From Candidatus Peribacteria bacterium (GTDB taxonomy: Bacteria > Patescibacteriota > Gracilibacteria > Peribacterales > Peribacteraceae), in NCBI GenBank assembly GCA_009691405.1, contig SICN01000008.1, positions 1 to 44,909 of the forward strand: 44,909 nucleotides of DNA. Reading direction: 5' to 3'. The position numbers and the translations under genes are program-made. Below the pieces are notes generated by a model that had not been told where the DNA came from, made no database searches, and was given only the letters and a program-made list of their open reading frames with translations. Positions 25,298 through 33,391 of this stretch are shown piece after piece; position 1 is the stretch's first letter; every line of letters begins with the position of its first letter.

Positions 25298-28171
25298 TCA
25301 TTCAAAAGTAAATGTTACACTGGCTTCCGCCGTGTTGAAGTATGTATCAGTGACGATAGCCTTGAATGTGTGCGTTCCTACGCGTTCGATCGCACGTGGT
25401 ACACGTACGCTCCCTTCGTACGGTGGGGCGTCAAAACTCCGGAGCGGCTTATCATCGACGTAAAACTGCACCGATGTCACGGGACTTGCGGAGCGTACGG
25501 AGACAACAGGGAGAAATGCAGGGTACGTCACGACTCCGCCGTTGCTCGGCGAAGAGATTTCGATGGAAGGCTTCTCTCCGCGTCCCGGTGTGAGAGCTGG
25601 GTCGCATTCTGTTGTTGGTGCAAGTGGCAGAGGGAGAAGAGATCCCGAGTGATCGGGACGCGCATTCCAGAGTTCCATCTGTTTCGTCGTCCAGTTCTGG
25701 AGATCCGTTTCCCATGTCGGCCAACGAGTCGGCAATTCACTCTTCGGAAGGAAGAAGGAACGTTCTTCGATCGCATCCTGCGGACACGCAGGAGAACTCA
25801 GAAGCCCTGTCACCTTGTCGACCTTCAGGACGACGCACGCGGGATCTTGCTCGGAGGGAGTTTGTTCTGCGAGAAAGAGATCGGAACCCTGGAGCTCAGG
25901 CGGAGTGCAGGCGGATGCGAGTTTGCCGGAGAGTCTCGAGAGAAGCGGATTCGTCAGGTTCTCGGGCAGAACAAAACTTGTCTTTGTATTCTCAAGTTTC
26001 CGATGCGCCTCCACCATGAAGTCATGCCAGATCGGTGCCGCCGTCGTTAAGCCATCCGCTTTCTCGAAGAGCGATTGGCTCGTGGCATTGCCGACCCACA
26101 CGCCGGTGATCAGATTTGGCGTGTAACCGATTGTCCATGTGCTCTCCGGACGCCGAAGCGTGCATGTCTTCTTCGTATCACGCTCGAGACATTTGTTGCT
26201 GGTGCCGGTTTTCGCGGCAGCGGAGTAACCCGGTACCGAGAGGATGCTCTGCCAGTACTCGTTCGGTCTTGCAGATACGTCACTGATGATCGAGGTGACC
26301 TCGGCGGTCAGGCGAGCATCGACAACCTGACGCGATAACTCCTGCTTCGGAAGGTACAAAATATTCCCATCCTTATCCGTGATCTTGAGGAGCGCATTCA
26401 TCGGACGAAACACTCCACCGTCTGCGATCGTCGCATATCCTTGGACCATCTCCGTAAGCGGCACCTCGGCGGCACCGATTGAGAGCGGCCATCCGTAGTC
26501 GTAGTTCGGGTTTCCTGCTCTCGTCACGCTCTTTTGGTTTGCAGGTGTCGGCATTCCCATACGGCTTGCGAGACCGAGGAGCGGCTCTTCGCCACCTCCA
26601 AGAAAAAACGCTTTGATCGCCGGAATATTTCTTGATCCTCCGAGCGCTTTTCTCATGGTCGTGAGCCCCCAGAACGTACCGTCGAAGTTACTCGGCTCGT
26701 CGCCTCCGAATTTTGTGGGGATGTCCCAGATGACCGAACCCGGACCGAATCCGGCTGCGAACGCATTCAGATAGGTGAACACTTTAAAGCTCGATCCCGG
26801 TTGTCTTGGCGATGCGGCCATATCGATTTTTCCTTCATGGTCTTCATCGGAGTAATCCGTGTTCCCCACGTACGACAGGATTTCGCGAGTCACAGGCGAC
26901 AACGAGACAAGCGCAATGTTATTGGCGCCGAAACGTTTTCGAATATCGTCTCGATGAGCAGCGACGACTTTCTCGGCTGCTTGCTGGAGCTTCCAATCGA
27001 TGGTGGTGGTGATTCGAAGTCCTCCCTGCTCCAAGATGCGGTCGTCGATGCCAAGGAGTTCCTGGACTTGTTTCTGGATTCCGAGGACGAAGTGTGCGGC
27101 GCGTATGTTCTGACGGTCGGGCGAAAACGTCATCGTCTTGATGTCACTGAAGGCTTTGTTGAATTCATCCAAGCCGATCATTTTCTGATCCATCATATTC
27201 CGAAGCACCTGATCCGTTCTTCCTCCGATGTAGACTTTTACGGTTCCGCTGCCGACTGCTCGACCGAGGAGACCGATTTTCACTTGAGAGTCTTGGATCT
27301 GCGTTGCCGACGTGATGTCGCCGATATCTATTTTCCTTCTGATTTCGGGAGTTACCTCGGTGAAGCGATGCGAACCGTAAGGATTGAAATAACTCGGTCT
27401 CTGCAGCAAGCCTGCAAGCACCGCCGACTGCGCTAGGCTTAGGTCTTTTGCCCCGATGCCGAAGTAGTTGCGGGCTGCCTGCTCGATGCCGTACGCATTA
27501 TGACCGAATGGGATCCAGTTCAAGTACAGCTCCAGAAGCTGATCTTTGTTGTACCTCTGTTCCAGCTGGCATGCGAGCATGAGCTCTCTCATTTTTCGAA
27601 GGATACTGCGCTGACGACCGACCAGTGCATTTTTGGCAAATTGCTGCGTGAGCGTAGAGCCGCCTGAACGTATGAAGAAACCGGGAGCGATCTGGCTCAT
27701 GGCGGCGCGAACGAATCCCACGACATCGAGACATCCGCTCCTCGAGAAAAATCTTTCATCTTCGATGGCGATCGCAGCTTTCTTTGCCATGGGGTTGATC
27801 TGATCACCCTGCACGTACGTTCGGTCTTGCTCGGAAAAGAGCCTGTAAAGTTCGACGCCGTTTCTGTCCAGGATGACCGTGCTCTGCGATGGAAACATTG
27901 TCGCAGGATCGTCGATATTGGGGAGCGTGAACCAAAGGATGACGAGCGTGAGGATGCCGACGCCGAGAAGTCCTCCGAATGCCTTGAGTGCAACCATTCT
28001 CCACTCTTGCTTCCGTCTCGGTGTTCGTATCCATACCTTCATTGTTGCGAACATGGTTCGAAGGCGCTTTCGGATCCCCAAGACATTCGGCATGACTGCC
28101 TTCCATTGCTTTCTTCGCTCCTTCCCCCCTCCTTCGCCAATGGATCGTTTCGAAAATCCTAGGTCATTCAT
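25298..28171 (-). CDS. class A penicillin-binding protein (transglycosylase/transpeptidase)
   Basis: 957 residues. It polymerises and crosslinks peptidoglycan. After a basic cytoplasmic stretch of about 70 residues comes one membrane helix, then a GT51 domain with IEDERFFSRSG (catalytic Glu), GGSTLTQQFAKN and RKMRELMLACQLE. The transpeptidase domain shows PGSSFKVF (SxxK), GGSRNIPA (SxN) and AAKTGTSN (KTG). An Ig-like C-terminal domain starting IEISSPSNGG resembles the BiPBP_C domain of PBP1C. ATG 28171 is preferred over GTG 28177 because TACAAT lies 8 nt upstream; internal Met codons up to the membrane helix remain possible. Diverges from the VirB2-like gene. Confidence 0.95.
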   Translation of the reverse strand: MNDLGFSKRSIGEGGGKERRKQWKAVMPNVLGIRKRLRTMFATMKVWIRTPRRKQEWRMVALKAFGGLLGVGILTLVILWFTLPNIDDPATMFPSQSTVILDRNGVELYRLFSEQDRTYVQGDQINPMAKKAAIAIEDERFFSRSGCLDVVGFVRAAMSQIAPGFFIRSGGSTLTQQFAKNALVGRQRSILRKMRELMLACQLEQRYNKDQLLELYLNWIPFGHNAYGIEQAARNYFGIGAKDLSLAQSAVLAGLLQRPSYFNPYGSHRFTEVTPEIRRKIDIGDITSATQIQDSQVKIGLLGRAVGSGTVKVYIGGRTDQVLRNMMDQKMIGLDEFNKAFSDIKTMTFSPDRQNIRAAHFVLGIQKQVQELLGIDDRILEQGGLRITTTIDWKLQQAAEKVVAAHRDDIRKRFGANNIALVSLSPVTREILSYVGNTDYSDEDHEGKIDMAASPRQPGSSFKVFTYLNAFAAGFGPGSVIWDIPTKFGGDEPSNFDGTFWGLTTMRKALGGSRNIPAIKAFFLGGGEEPLLGLASRMGMPTPANQKSVTRAGNPNYDYGWPLSIGAAEVPLTEMVQGYATIADGGVFRPMNALLKITDKDGNILYLPKQELSRQVVDARLTAEVTSIISDVSARPNEYWQSILSVPGYSAAAKTGTSNKCLERDTKKTCTLRRPESTWTIGYTPNLITGVWVGNATSQSLFEKADGLTTAAPIWHDFMVEAHRKLENTKTSFVLPENLTNPLLSRLSGKLASACTPPELQGSDLFLAEQTPSEQDPACVVLKVDKVTGLLSSPACPQDAIEERSFFLPKSELPTRWPTWETDLQNWTTKQMELWNARPDHSGSLLPLPLAPTTECDPALTPGRGEKPSIEISSPSNGGVVTYPAFLPVVSVRSASPVTSVQFYVDDKPLRSFDAPPYEGSVRVPRAIERVGTHTFKAIVTDTYFNTAEASVTFTFE

Positions 28172-28179
28172 GAGCACGT

Positions 28180-28213
28180 ATTGTAGACGATTTCCACTGA
28201 TGTATGCTATACT
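28180..28213. promoter_or_regulatory. divergent promoters of the PBP and VirB2-like genes
   Basis: Minus strand: TACAAT (28185-28180), 8 nt before ATG 28171. Plus strand: TATACT (28208-28213), 6 nt before ATG 28220. The whole space between the two start codons is 48 nt, so the polymerases would compete. Confidence 0.55.
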
Positions 28214-28219
28214 GCATCG

Positions 28220-28540
28220 ATGCGTACACGCCTGCTTTCCATTGCAGTTCTCGTCCTCTTCCCATTCTTTACTGAGGCAGCACCGCTCGTTGTCAATACA
28301 GGGGTGGATAGCAGCGTTCCCACGATTCTCCAGGGCATCGTGAATGTTCTCTTAAGCTGGAGTGGTCTTGCCGCAACGGGTCTTTTCTTACTTGGGAGTA
28401 TTCTCATGGTCGGGTCAGGAGGTGAGGAGGCATTCCTCTCCGCCGGAAAGAAGATCATGAAGGCTGCGCTCATCGGCTTCGCGCTGATTCTCGCTTCATG
28501 GTTGCTCTTAAGCACGGTGATCTACTTCATTTCACTCTGA
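28220..28540 (+). CDS. VirB2/TrbC-like pilin-type membrane protein
   Basis: 106 residues. A signal peptide (about 1-20, ending TEAA) is followed by two hydrophobic helices (about 38-66 and 82-105) joined by a short polar loop, GSGGEEAFLSAGKK. This is the pattern of VirB2/TrbC pilins and of the many VirB2-like proteins annotated in CPR genomes. In those genomes they occur without a full type IV secretion system, and none is seen here. TATACT lies 6 nt before the ATG, predicting a leaderless mRNA. The TPR gene starts 2 nt after its stop, so both are likely one unit. Confidence 0.75.
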   Translation: MRTRLLSIAVLVLFPFFTEAAPLVVNTGVDSSVPTILQGIVNVLLSWSGLAATGLFLLGSILMVGSGGEEAFLSAGKKIMKAALIGFALILASWLLLSTVIYFISL

Positions 28541-28542
28541 AC

Positions 28543-29133
28543 ATGTCCTTGCCTTCTCACGATTCCATCGAGCAGATGCTCACCAAGGCTGAGCAGCTCA
28601 AGTTTGATGGGAAGTACGCAGAAGCACTCGCGCTTCTCGAGGAACTCTTGGTGATGGACCCCGATAATGTCACCGCTCTCGAGGAACTTGCCGACAATGA
28701 ACTGAGTCTCGGTCGTTACGAGAGAGCCAAGCTTGCAGCCCTCCATGCATTGCGTCTCGATCATGACAGTTACACCGCGCACTACATTCTTGGGTTCATC
28801 GCATCACATGCAGAGGATTGGCCGACTTCGATTACGGAACTGAAGATCGCGAATTCCCTCGAACAAAACAACCCGGAGATTCTTCGCTGTCTCGGTTGGT
28901 CGTTGTTTTCTTCGGGAAAGAAAATCGAAGGCATGGTGACACTCGAGCGCGCGCTGAATCTTGAGGAGCAAAACCCCCTCATTCTTTGCGATCTCGGAGT
29001 TGCCTGTCTGCGATCGAATGAATTCGGAAAGTCGAAGGCGCTCCTCAGTCGCGCGCTCGACATCGATCCGGCGAACAGTCGCGTGAAGGAATGTCTCGAG
29101 ATGGTTCGACGCATCGAGAAACACGTCGCATAG
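28543..29133 (+). CDS. TPR-repeat protein
   Basis: 196 residues with about five tetratricopeptide repeats. Examples of the TPR pattern are GKYAEALALLEELLVMDPDN and GRYERAKLAALHALRLDHD, then DWPTSITELKIANSLEQNN, KKIEGMVTLERALNLEEQN and EFGKSKALLSRALDIDPAN. No signal peptide or membrane helix, so cytoplasmic; TPR domains bind other proteins. Start ATG 28543 is 2 nt after the VirB2-like gene's stop, which implies translational coupling and a shared role, perhaps as a chaperone or assembly partner (inference). Confidence 0.85.
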   Translation: MSLPSHDSIEQMLTKAEQLKFDGKYAEALALLEELLVMDPDNVTALEELADNELSLGRYERAKLAALHALRLDHDSYTAHYILGFIASHAEDWPTSITELKIANSLEQNNPEILRCLGWSLFSSGKKIEGMVTLERALNLEEQNPLILCDLGVACLRSNEFGKSKALLSRALDIDPANSRVKECLEMVRRIEKHVA

Positions 29134-29231
29134 TCATGGTTCGAGACGCTCTGCGGAGCTCCTCACCATGATACTGCTTGAGTTTGTCATACTGAGGAGC
29201 GTTCGCATCAGCGAATGCGTCTCGAAGTATG
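29134..29231. repeat. two inverted copies of a REP-like hairpin
   Basis: Copy 1 (29134-29171) is TCATGGT, then TCGAGACGC ... GCTCCTC, then ACCATGA. Copy 2 (29187-29231) is TCATACT, then GAGGAGCG ... GCGTCTCGA, then AGTATG. The inner part of copy 2 is the reverse complement of that of copy 1, and each copy has its own matching ends. The right end of copy 2 runs into the ftsX -10 region. Confidence 0.75.
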
Positions 29232-29245
29232 CTATGCTTTCATCC

Positions 29246-30217
29246 ATGCCGACCAGCATGAAGTTACCACTTTTTCTGCGCAGGGGAATCGCTCGGGGGA
29301 CGAAGAATATTGTGCGTGAGCATGGGTGGGGGACATCTCTCGCATCTCTCTTCGGCGTGCTCTTCCTCGGACAAATTCTTCTGTTGCTCGTGTTCGGTGT
29401 TCAGGGAGGACTTCGGCTTCTGGAAGCGCAGACGGATCTTCGACTTCAAATTCTCGAGACGGCAAGCGACAGCCAGATTCAGGATTTATTTCAAAATATA
29501 CGGCAACTTCCGATTGTCTCAGAGGTTGTCTATATCACGCGTGAACAGGCGTACGAGCGTCAGAAGGCGCGTGACCCCGAGCTCATCACTTTCCTTGAGA
29601 AATTCGGCATAGAGAATCCCTTCCCGGAAACCATCGGCGTGCGGCTCGGTCATCTCACCGATTACGGAGCATTCGTTCAGTTCCTGCGTCAGCCGGTGTT
29701 CACCAAGGTCGTGAATCCGGAATTTTTGTCTCAGACCACCGATCAACAACAGCAGGTGTATCGATTGATCGAAGCGGTACGGAGCGGACAGTATGTTCTC
29801 CTCTTCGTTGTGGCACTGCTTCTCGTTGCGATGCTCTTTGTGGTCACCGAACTCGTACGGAGGCGCGTACTCTGCAAACGTGAAGAGCTCTTCGTGGAAC
29901 AACTCGTTGGTGCGGACAGAACAACAATCATGATTCCCTTCTGCACCGAAATTGTTTGCTTACTCGGGGTTGCGCTTCTCCTCTCGGCATTTCTTACAGC
30001 AGTGGTGGTGTGGCTTCTGCCTTTTTTTCTGCCTGTGCTCGGGAGTGGCGGCCTCTTCAGCGTGTGGTCCACCGCGACGATGAGCGAACTTCTCTCATCG
30101 CTTGTGTGGTTATTGCCACTCGAACTCGCAGGCGTTTTCATTCTTGCGATCATTGGTACGATTCTTGCGCTCCGCACTGAGACGTCGATGCAGCTACTAC
30201 CCCTTCTTCCGTCGTAA
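29246..30217 (+). CDS. ftsX: FtsX-like cell-division permease
   Basis: 323 residues. FtsX with the ATPase FtsE controls peptidoglycan hydrolases at the division site. Topology fits: a basic N-terminus, first helix at about 32-58, a large extracellular loop of about 130 residues with the usual ITREQAYERQKARDPELI-like region, then three helices (about 185-210, 235-265, 290-318). ATG 29246; TATGCT lies 7 nt upstream. FtsE is not adjacent, unlike in most genomes. recO starts 3 nt after the stop. Confidence 0.85.
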   Translation: MPTSMKLPLFLRRGIARGTKNIVREHGWGTSLASLFGVLFLGQILLLLVFGVQGGLRLLEAQTDLRLQILETASDSQIQDLFQNIRQLPIVSEVVYITREQAYERQKARDPELITFLEKFGIENPFPETIGVRLGHLTDYGAFVQFLRQPVFTKVVNPEFLSQTTDQQQQVYRLIEAVRSGQYVLLFVVALLLVAMLFVVTELVRRRVLCKREELFVEQLVGADRTTIMIPFCTEIVCLLGVALLLSAFLTAVVVWLLPFFLPVLGSGGLFSVWSTATMSELLSSLVWLLPLELAGVFILAIIGTILALRTETSMQLLPLLPS

Positions 30218-30220
30218 GCC

Positions 30221-30970
30221 GTGCCGAAATCCTGGACAGATGAGGCGATCGTACTGCGCACCTACAATGTCGGGGAAACAGATCGTTTCTGTCTATTGTT
30301 GACGGAGAAATACGGACGCATTGCCGCTCGTGCTAATGGGGTTCGTCGGCTCCTCAGTCGCAGGGGAAGCGGACTGCTTCCGTTGCATCGTGTGGCGGTC
30401 GTGTGTGAATTGCATTCGTTCGGTTGCACGGCTGTCTCCGCATCGTGTCTCGATGCACATACGCAAATCTGGAAAAATCCGGCTGCGTTTGCCTGCGCCG
30501 AGCAGGGCATTGAACTCATCCTGCAACTGACGGAAGAAGGTCCGCCGATGCCGAACGTCTACCGACTGACATCGGATTTCCTCACCGCATGTTCGTTCGC
30601 GCAGGTGCAATCTTTTCCACCCATCTTCACACTGAAACTGCTCTCCATCCTTGGGCTCTGCCCGTCTCTCACGCACTCTTCGGCGGATCACAGACCGTTC
30701 AGTCCTCACGAACAGATTGTGCTTTCCAGGAGGTTCGGGGGGCTGACAACCCTTGGCGATGATCCGACAGGCATTCGTCTATCAATGCCTCTCGCTCATG
30801 TGTTACGGCATTGCGCAGAGCTTCCTTTTGTCGATATTCCTGCATTCTCCGACATCTTTCTTGATGAACTTCTCCGCTTTGTTCAGGGCTTGCTTGGGAG
30901 CCAGCTCGGAGTATCGCTGAAGGTTCCTTGCGTGCGGCGCTCCATGTCCTCGGCTGTGACTCCTATCTGA
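30221..30970 (+). CDS. recO: DNA repair protein RecO
   Basis: 249 residues. RecO loads RecA onto gapped DNA together with RecR. The N-terminal OB fold is clear: DEAIVLRTYNVGETDRF, LTEKYGRIAARANGVRR and GSGLLPLHRV. The helical C-terminal domain ends FVQGLLGSQLGVSLK, matching the usual end region. The Cys4 zinc motif of some RecO proteins is absent. The start is GTG 30221, 3 nt after ftsX, suggesting one transcript. Its last 88 nt overlap the converging VanW gene. Confidence 0.9.
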   Translation: MPKSWTDEAIVLRTYNVGETDRFCLLLTEKYGRIAARANGVRRLLSRRGSGLLPLHRVAVVCELHSFGCTAVSASCLDAHTQIWKNPAAFACAEQGIELILQLTEEGPPMPNVYRLTSDFLTACSFAQVQSFPPIFTLKLLSILGLCPSLTHSSADHRPFSPHEQIVLSRRFGGLTTLGDDPTGIRLSMPLAHVLRHCAELPFVDIPAFSDIFLDELLRFVQGLLGSQLGVSLKVPCVRRSMSSAVTPI

Positions 30971-32181
30971 AAGGTGATCGGCCTCGCCTCGTAGAACGAG
31001 TAGAAGTACTGCAAGACGGTGCCAGACCCCTGTGTGCTTATTTCGCGGTACCACATCGCTTTCATTCCGTCGTGCTTTTCGCCTGCTTTTCGCTTTTCCC
31101 CGACAGGAATTTCTGTCGTATAGGAGATGAATTCGTTCGTGGGTGCACTGACCCTGTCCGTGACATATGGACCGACGATGTTCGTTTTTCGGTTATCCCG
31201 TGTGCCGTAATAGATGAAGAATGCACGATCATGCTTGTCGGTCAGCGTCTGAATGAGGAGCGCCCCCGGCGTGTCGTTTTTGAATTTCATGTCGACGTTC
31301 GGCGGGTAGATTGTCGCATCGGTTCCTTGCGGACTGTAGTAGCTTACCGCGTAGCTGTGGTTTTTCCTCTGGACGATCGGCATACCGTATTCCCACGGAC
31401 CGCGGTAAGCGGTTGTGCTCACCTGGCAGAGTCCTCCACCGTAATCAGGGATTGTTGCATCTCCTTGAATCACGAGTTCTTTCCAGTATCCGGTTCGGTC
31501 ACTCACAGGTCCTAAGATTTGGTTGAAGGAGAAGACCGATCCTTTCGGGATCAGATGACCCTTGAATTTCGAAACGCCGACCGCGATATTGTGGCGTCTG
31601 TTGACCGGGGATTTCGCAAAGACCGACTCGCCGATCGTCACCACTTCTTTGATGCCGAGATTTTTCAGCTCAGGATCGTTCACTGTAATTGCAGGTTGCG
31701 TTTCGATGACAGGCAACTCGACGAAAGCAATATCCTGTTCCAGTGCTGTTTTTGTGAGTGAAGCGGCAAGCGGAAGATCGATGTCTCTGCCCGTGAGTCC
31801 GACACCTTGGAACAGTATCTCCCCCGAGGCGGACCTGTCGATCGTCACGGAACCCGCTTCACGGCTGAGGACGGATCCGATGGTGCGATCGATCGTTCGC
31901 TGAATGTTCCCCGTGTTCCATTCGACGGATAACTCTTTCCTCCAGTCGTTTTCGATCGGCACCTCTTTCCCGCAACTTCGAAAACGCGCGGGAGGAGTCG
32001 CTTCGAGACCTCTGTAGAACCAGCGTTCACTTGGAGTACGCCACTCGGGATGCGCACTCACGGATATCGTGAACAGATGATGACCGTACGTGAAGGTGAT
32101 TGCGGATGGAGCAGCGTGTACGGCGACGGGCATTGTCGCGACAATGCTTGCCGTGAAGAGGATGAACCCCAATCTGCGCAT
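30883..32181 (-). CDS. VanW family exported protein
   Basis: 432 residues. A signal peptide (about 1-23, ending VHAA) precedes a peptidoglycan-binding-like N-terminal region and a VanW domain with PKGSVFSFNQILGP, GGGLCQVSTTAYR and RKNHSYAVSYYSPQGTDATI. The family's role is unknown; it was named from vancomycin-resistance clusters, and it is common in Gram-positive and CPR genomes. ATG 32181 follows TACACT by 6 nt, and that promoter lies in the 3' end of the RNase H gene. The C-terminus overlaps recO by 88 nt on the other strand. Confidence 0.9.
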   Translation of the reverse strand: MRRLGFILFTASIVATMPVAVHAAPSAITFTYGHHLFTISVSAHPEWRTPSERWFYRGLEATPPARFRSCGKEVPIENDWRKELSVEWNTGNIQRTIDRTIGSVLSREAGSVTIDRSASGEILFQGVGLTGRDIDLPLAASLTKTALEQDIAFVELPVIETQPAITVNDPELKNLGIKEVVTIGESVFAKSPVNRRHNIAVGVSKFKGHLIPKGSVFSFNQILGPVSDRTGYWKELVIQGDATIPDYGGGLCQVSTTAYRGPWEYGMPIVQRKNHSYAVSYYSPQGTDATIYPPNVDMKFKNDTPGALLIQTLTDKHDRAFFIYYGTRDNRKTNIVGPYVTDRVSAPTNEFISYTTEIPVGEKRKAGEKHDGMKAMWYREISTQGSGTVLQYFYSFYEARPITFQIGVTAEDMERRTQGTFSDTPSWLPSKP

Positions 32182-32187
32182 GCGTGA

Positions 32188-32193
32188 AGTGTA
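32188..32193 (-). promoter_or_regulatory. -10 hexamer of the VanW gene
   Basis: TACACT exactly 6 nt before ATG 32181 on the minus strand, just upstream of (and partly behind) the RNase H stop codon. No Shine-Dalgarno. Confidence 0.5.
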
Positions 32194-32195
32194 CT

Positions 32196-32762
32196 TTAAT
32201 TCCTTCGCACACCCAGCATTTCATCGAGTGCCCTGTTCACGAGGAGATCGGCTCGCGTGTTCTTCTCCCTGGGAACATACACGAACGACACGTGAGGGAA
32301 CCCGCTCTTGAGAGCATTGATTTCCTGAATGAGCGGAGTGAACGTCGCCATCTTCACCCGGTATTCGCCGTTCAGCTGCTTCACGACCAGCTCGGAATCG
32401 AGGTGACAGATGAGATGATTGGGATGAAATTCCGATGCGATTTTGAGCCCCGTGATTAGTGCGCTGTATTCGGCGATATTATTTGTTTCAACGCCGATGC
32501 ATTCGCCGTACTCGCGGATCACTTCATTCTTGAGCGGGTCATACAGCACGCATCCAACCGCTGCTTGTCCAGGATTTCCGCGGGAACCGCCGTCGGTGAA
32601 GAGGTGCAATGTGCCGCCGATTGCCGATGGCTGCGCCGTATCGCTTGGCACATGTGTATCGAGTGCCTTCTTCACCGCTTCCGCGACAAATTCTGCCTGC
32701 TCGTGCGTGTCCGGGAAGACCGCCGCGAGTTTTTTCTGGAGAGAGAGAGGGAGGCGAACCAT
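32196..32762 (-). CDS. rnhA: ribonuclease HI family protein
   Basis: 188 residues. It cuts RNA in RNA-DNA hybrids. All four catalytic acids are seen: D57 in LFTDGGSRGNPG, E98 in NNIAEYSAL, D122 in HLDSELVVKQL and D172 in TRADLLVNRA. The first 48 residues are an extra N-terminal helix pair (LQKKLAAVFPDTHEQAEFV), not the usual hybrid-binding domain. ATG 32762 is preceded by TATACT at exactly 6 nt, which is why I prefer it to an upstream in-frame start at 32831. It follows the DUF1858 fusion gene by 14 nt. Confidence 0.92.
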   Translation of the reverse strand: MVRLPLSLQKKLAAVFPDTHEQAEFVAEAVKKALDTHVPSDTAQPSAIGGTLHLFTDGGSRGNPGQAAVGCVLYDPLKNEVIREYGECIGVETNNIAEYSALITGLKIASEFHPNHLICHLDSELVVKQLNGEYRVKMATFTPLIQEINALKSGFPHVSFVYVPREKNTRADLLVNRALDEMLGVRRN

Positions 32763-32768
32763 GGTGGA

Positions 32769-32774
32769 AGTATA
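32769..32774 (-). promoter_or_regulatory. -10 hexamer of the RNase HI gene
   Basis: TATACT exactly 6 nt before ATG 32762 on the minus strand, within the gap after the preceding gene. Predicts leaderless mRNA. Confidence 0.55.
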
Positions 32775-32776
32775 GC

Positions 32777-33367
32777 CTAAGAAGCGTTTGGTGATTCTTC
32801 GCACGTACACCCCTTCCCCACACACCCACACTCTTCTTCAACATCTAATTTAAACTTTCCTTCCCTGAAATCCACCGTCGATCCTCCGATTCTCCAGAGC
32901 ATGTCCGGAGAGGCGATAAGGGAAACCCCTCCCGCCCCCTTGCAGCGGAACACTCGGTCGCTGCTCATCGGTTTTCCTGTAAATTCCAGACAAAAACCGC
33001 CGCTGCTGTCCGTCGTCACACGCAGGCAGGCCGTCTTCTGTCTCTCTCTTTTTGCAATCGATTGAAGTGCTTTCGCCGCCGCCTTCGTGAGCGTCAGCGT
33101 TTCCGTGCGAGCGGGCGTTGCATCGATCAATTCTTGGATGTCGACAACGAGATTTTCGACGTCGACGTCCGAGAGTCCGTGGCTTTTCGCTCCCGAGCGG
33201 AGAGTGTCCATCGTATTGAACGCGCATTGGAAGCAGTGGAGCCCATAGGCAGCCAGAATATCCGCTGCTTTCGGGTGCAGTGCGATGACGTCCATCACAT
33301 TCATATCCTGATCCACTCTCGGACGAAAAGACTTGGCAGCGTCCTTCGATTGTCGTGTGCGTGGCAT
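32777..33367 (-). CDS. DUF1858 domain fused to an A-type (IscA/HesB-like) Fe-S carrier domain
   Basis: 196 residues in two parts. Residues ~22-82 match DUF1858: MDVIALHPKAADILAAYGLHC with the redox pair CFQC (C45, C48). Residues ~89-189 resemble the HesB/IscA fold, which carries Fe-S clusters to target enzymes: LTLTKAAAKAL at the start, SGGFCLEF in place of GGCSG (C126), and CGCVGKGC at the end (C180, C182, C187) where A-type proteins have CGCG. Two extra C-terminal Cys are present. I infer a redox-coupled Fe-S carrier. ATG 33367 has TATAGA 8 nt upstream; ATG 33304 is an alternative. The suf genes are about 16 kb away. Confidence 0.75.
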   Translation of the reverse strand: MPRTRQSKDAAKSFRPRVDQDMNVMDVIALHPKAADILAAYGLHCFQCAFNTMDTLRSGAKSHGLSDVDVENLVVDIQELIDATPARTETLTLTKAAAKALQSIAKRERQKTACLRVTTDSSGGFCLEFTGKPMSSDRVFRCKGAGGVSLIASPDMLWRIGGSTVDFREGKFKLDVEEECGCVGKGCTCEESPNAS

Positions 33368-33375
33368 GGGTTCAG

Positions 33376-33383
33376 TCTATACT
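33376..33383. promoter_or_regulatory. overlapping divergent -10 boxes
   Basis: The octamer TCTATACT holds TATACT for the plus strand (33378-33383) and TATAGA for the minus strand (33381-33376). Each box is exactly 8 nt from its start codon (33392 plus, 33367 minus). Confidence 0.55.
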
Positions 33384-33391
33384 GGTGTGCC

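Noticed and set aside
23344-25305. 653-codon open frame antisense to the ABC exporter
   Set aside because: The exporter has all ABC motifs in the right order; the antisense product is low-complexity, rich in Arg, His and Glu, a typical shadow.
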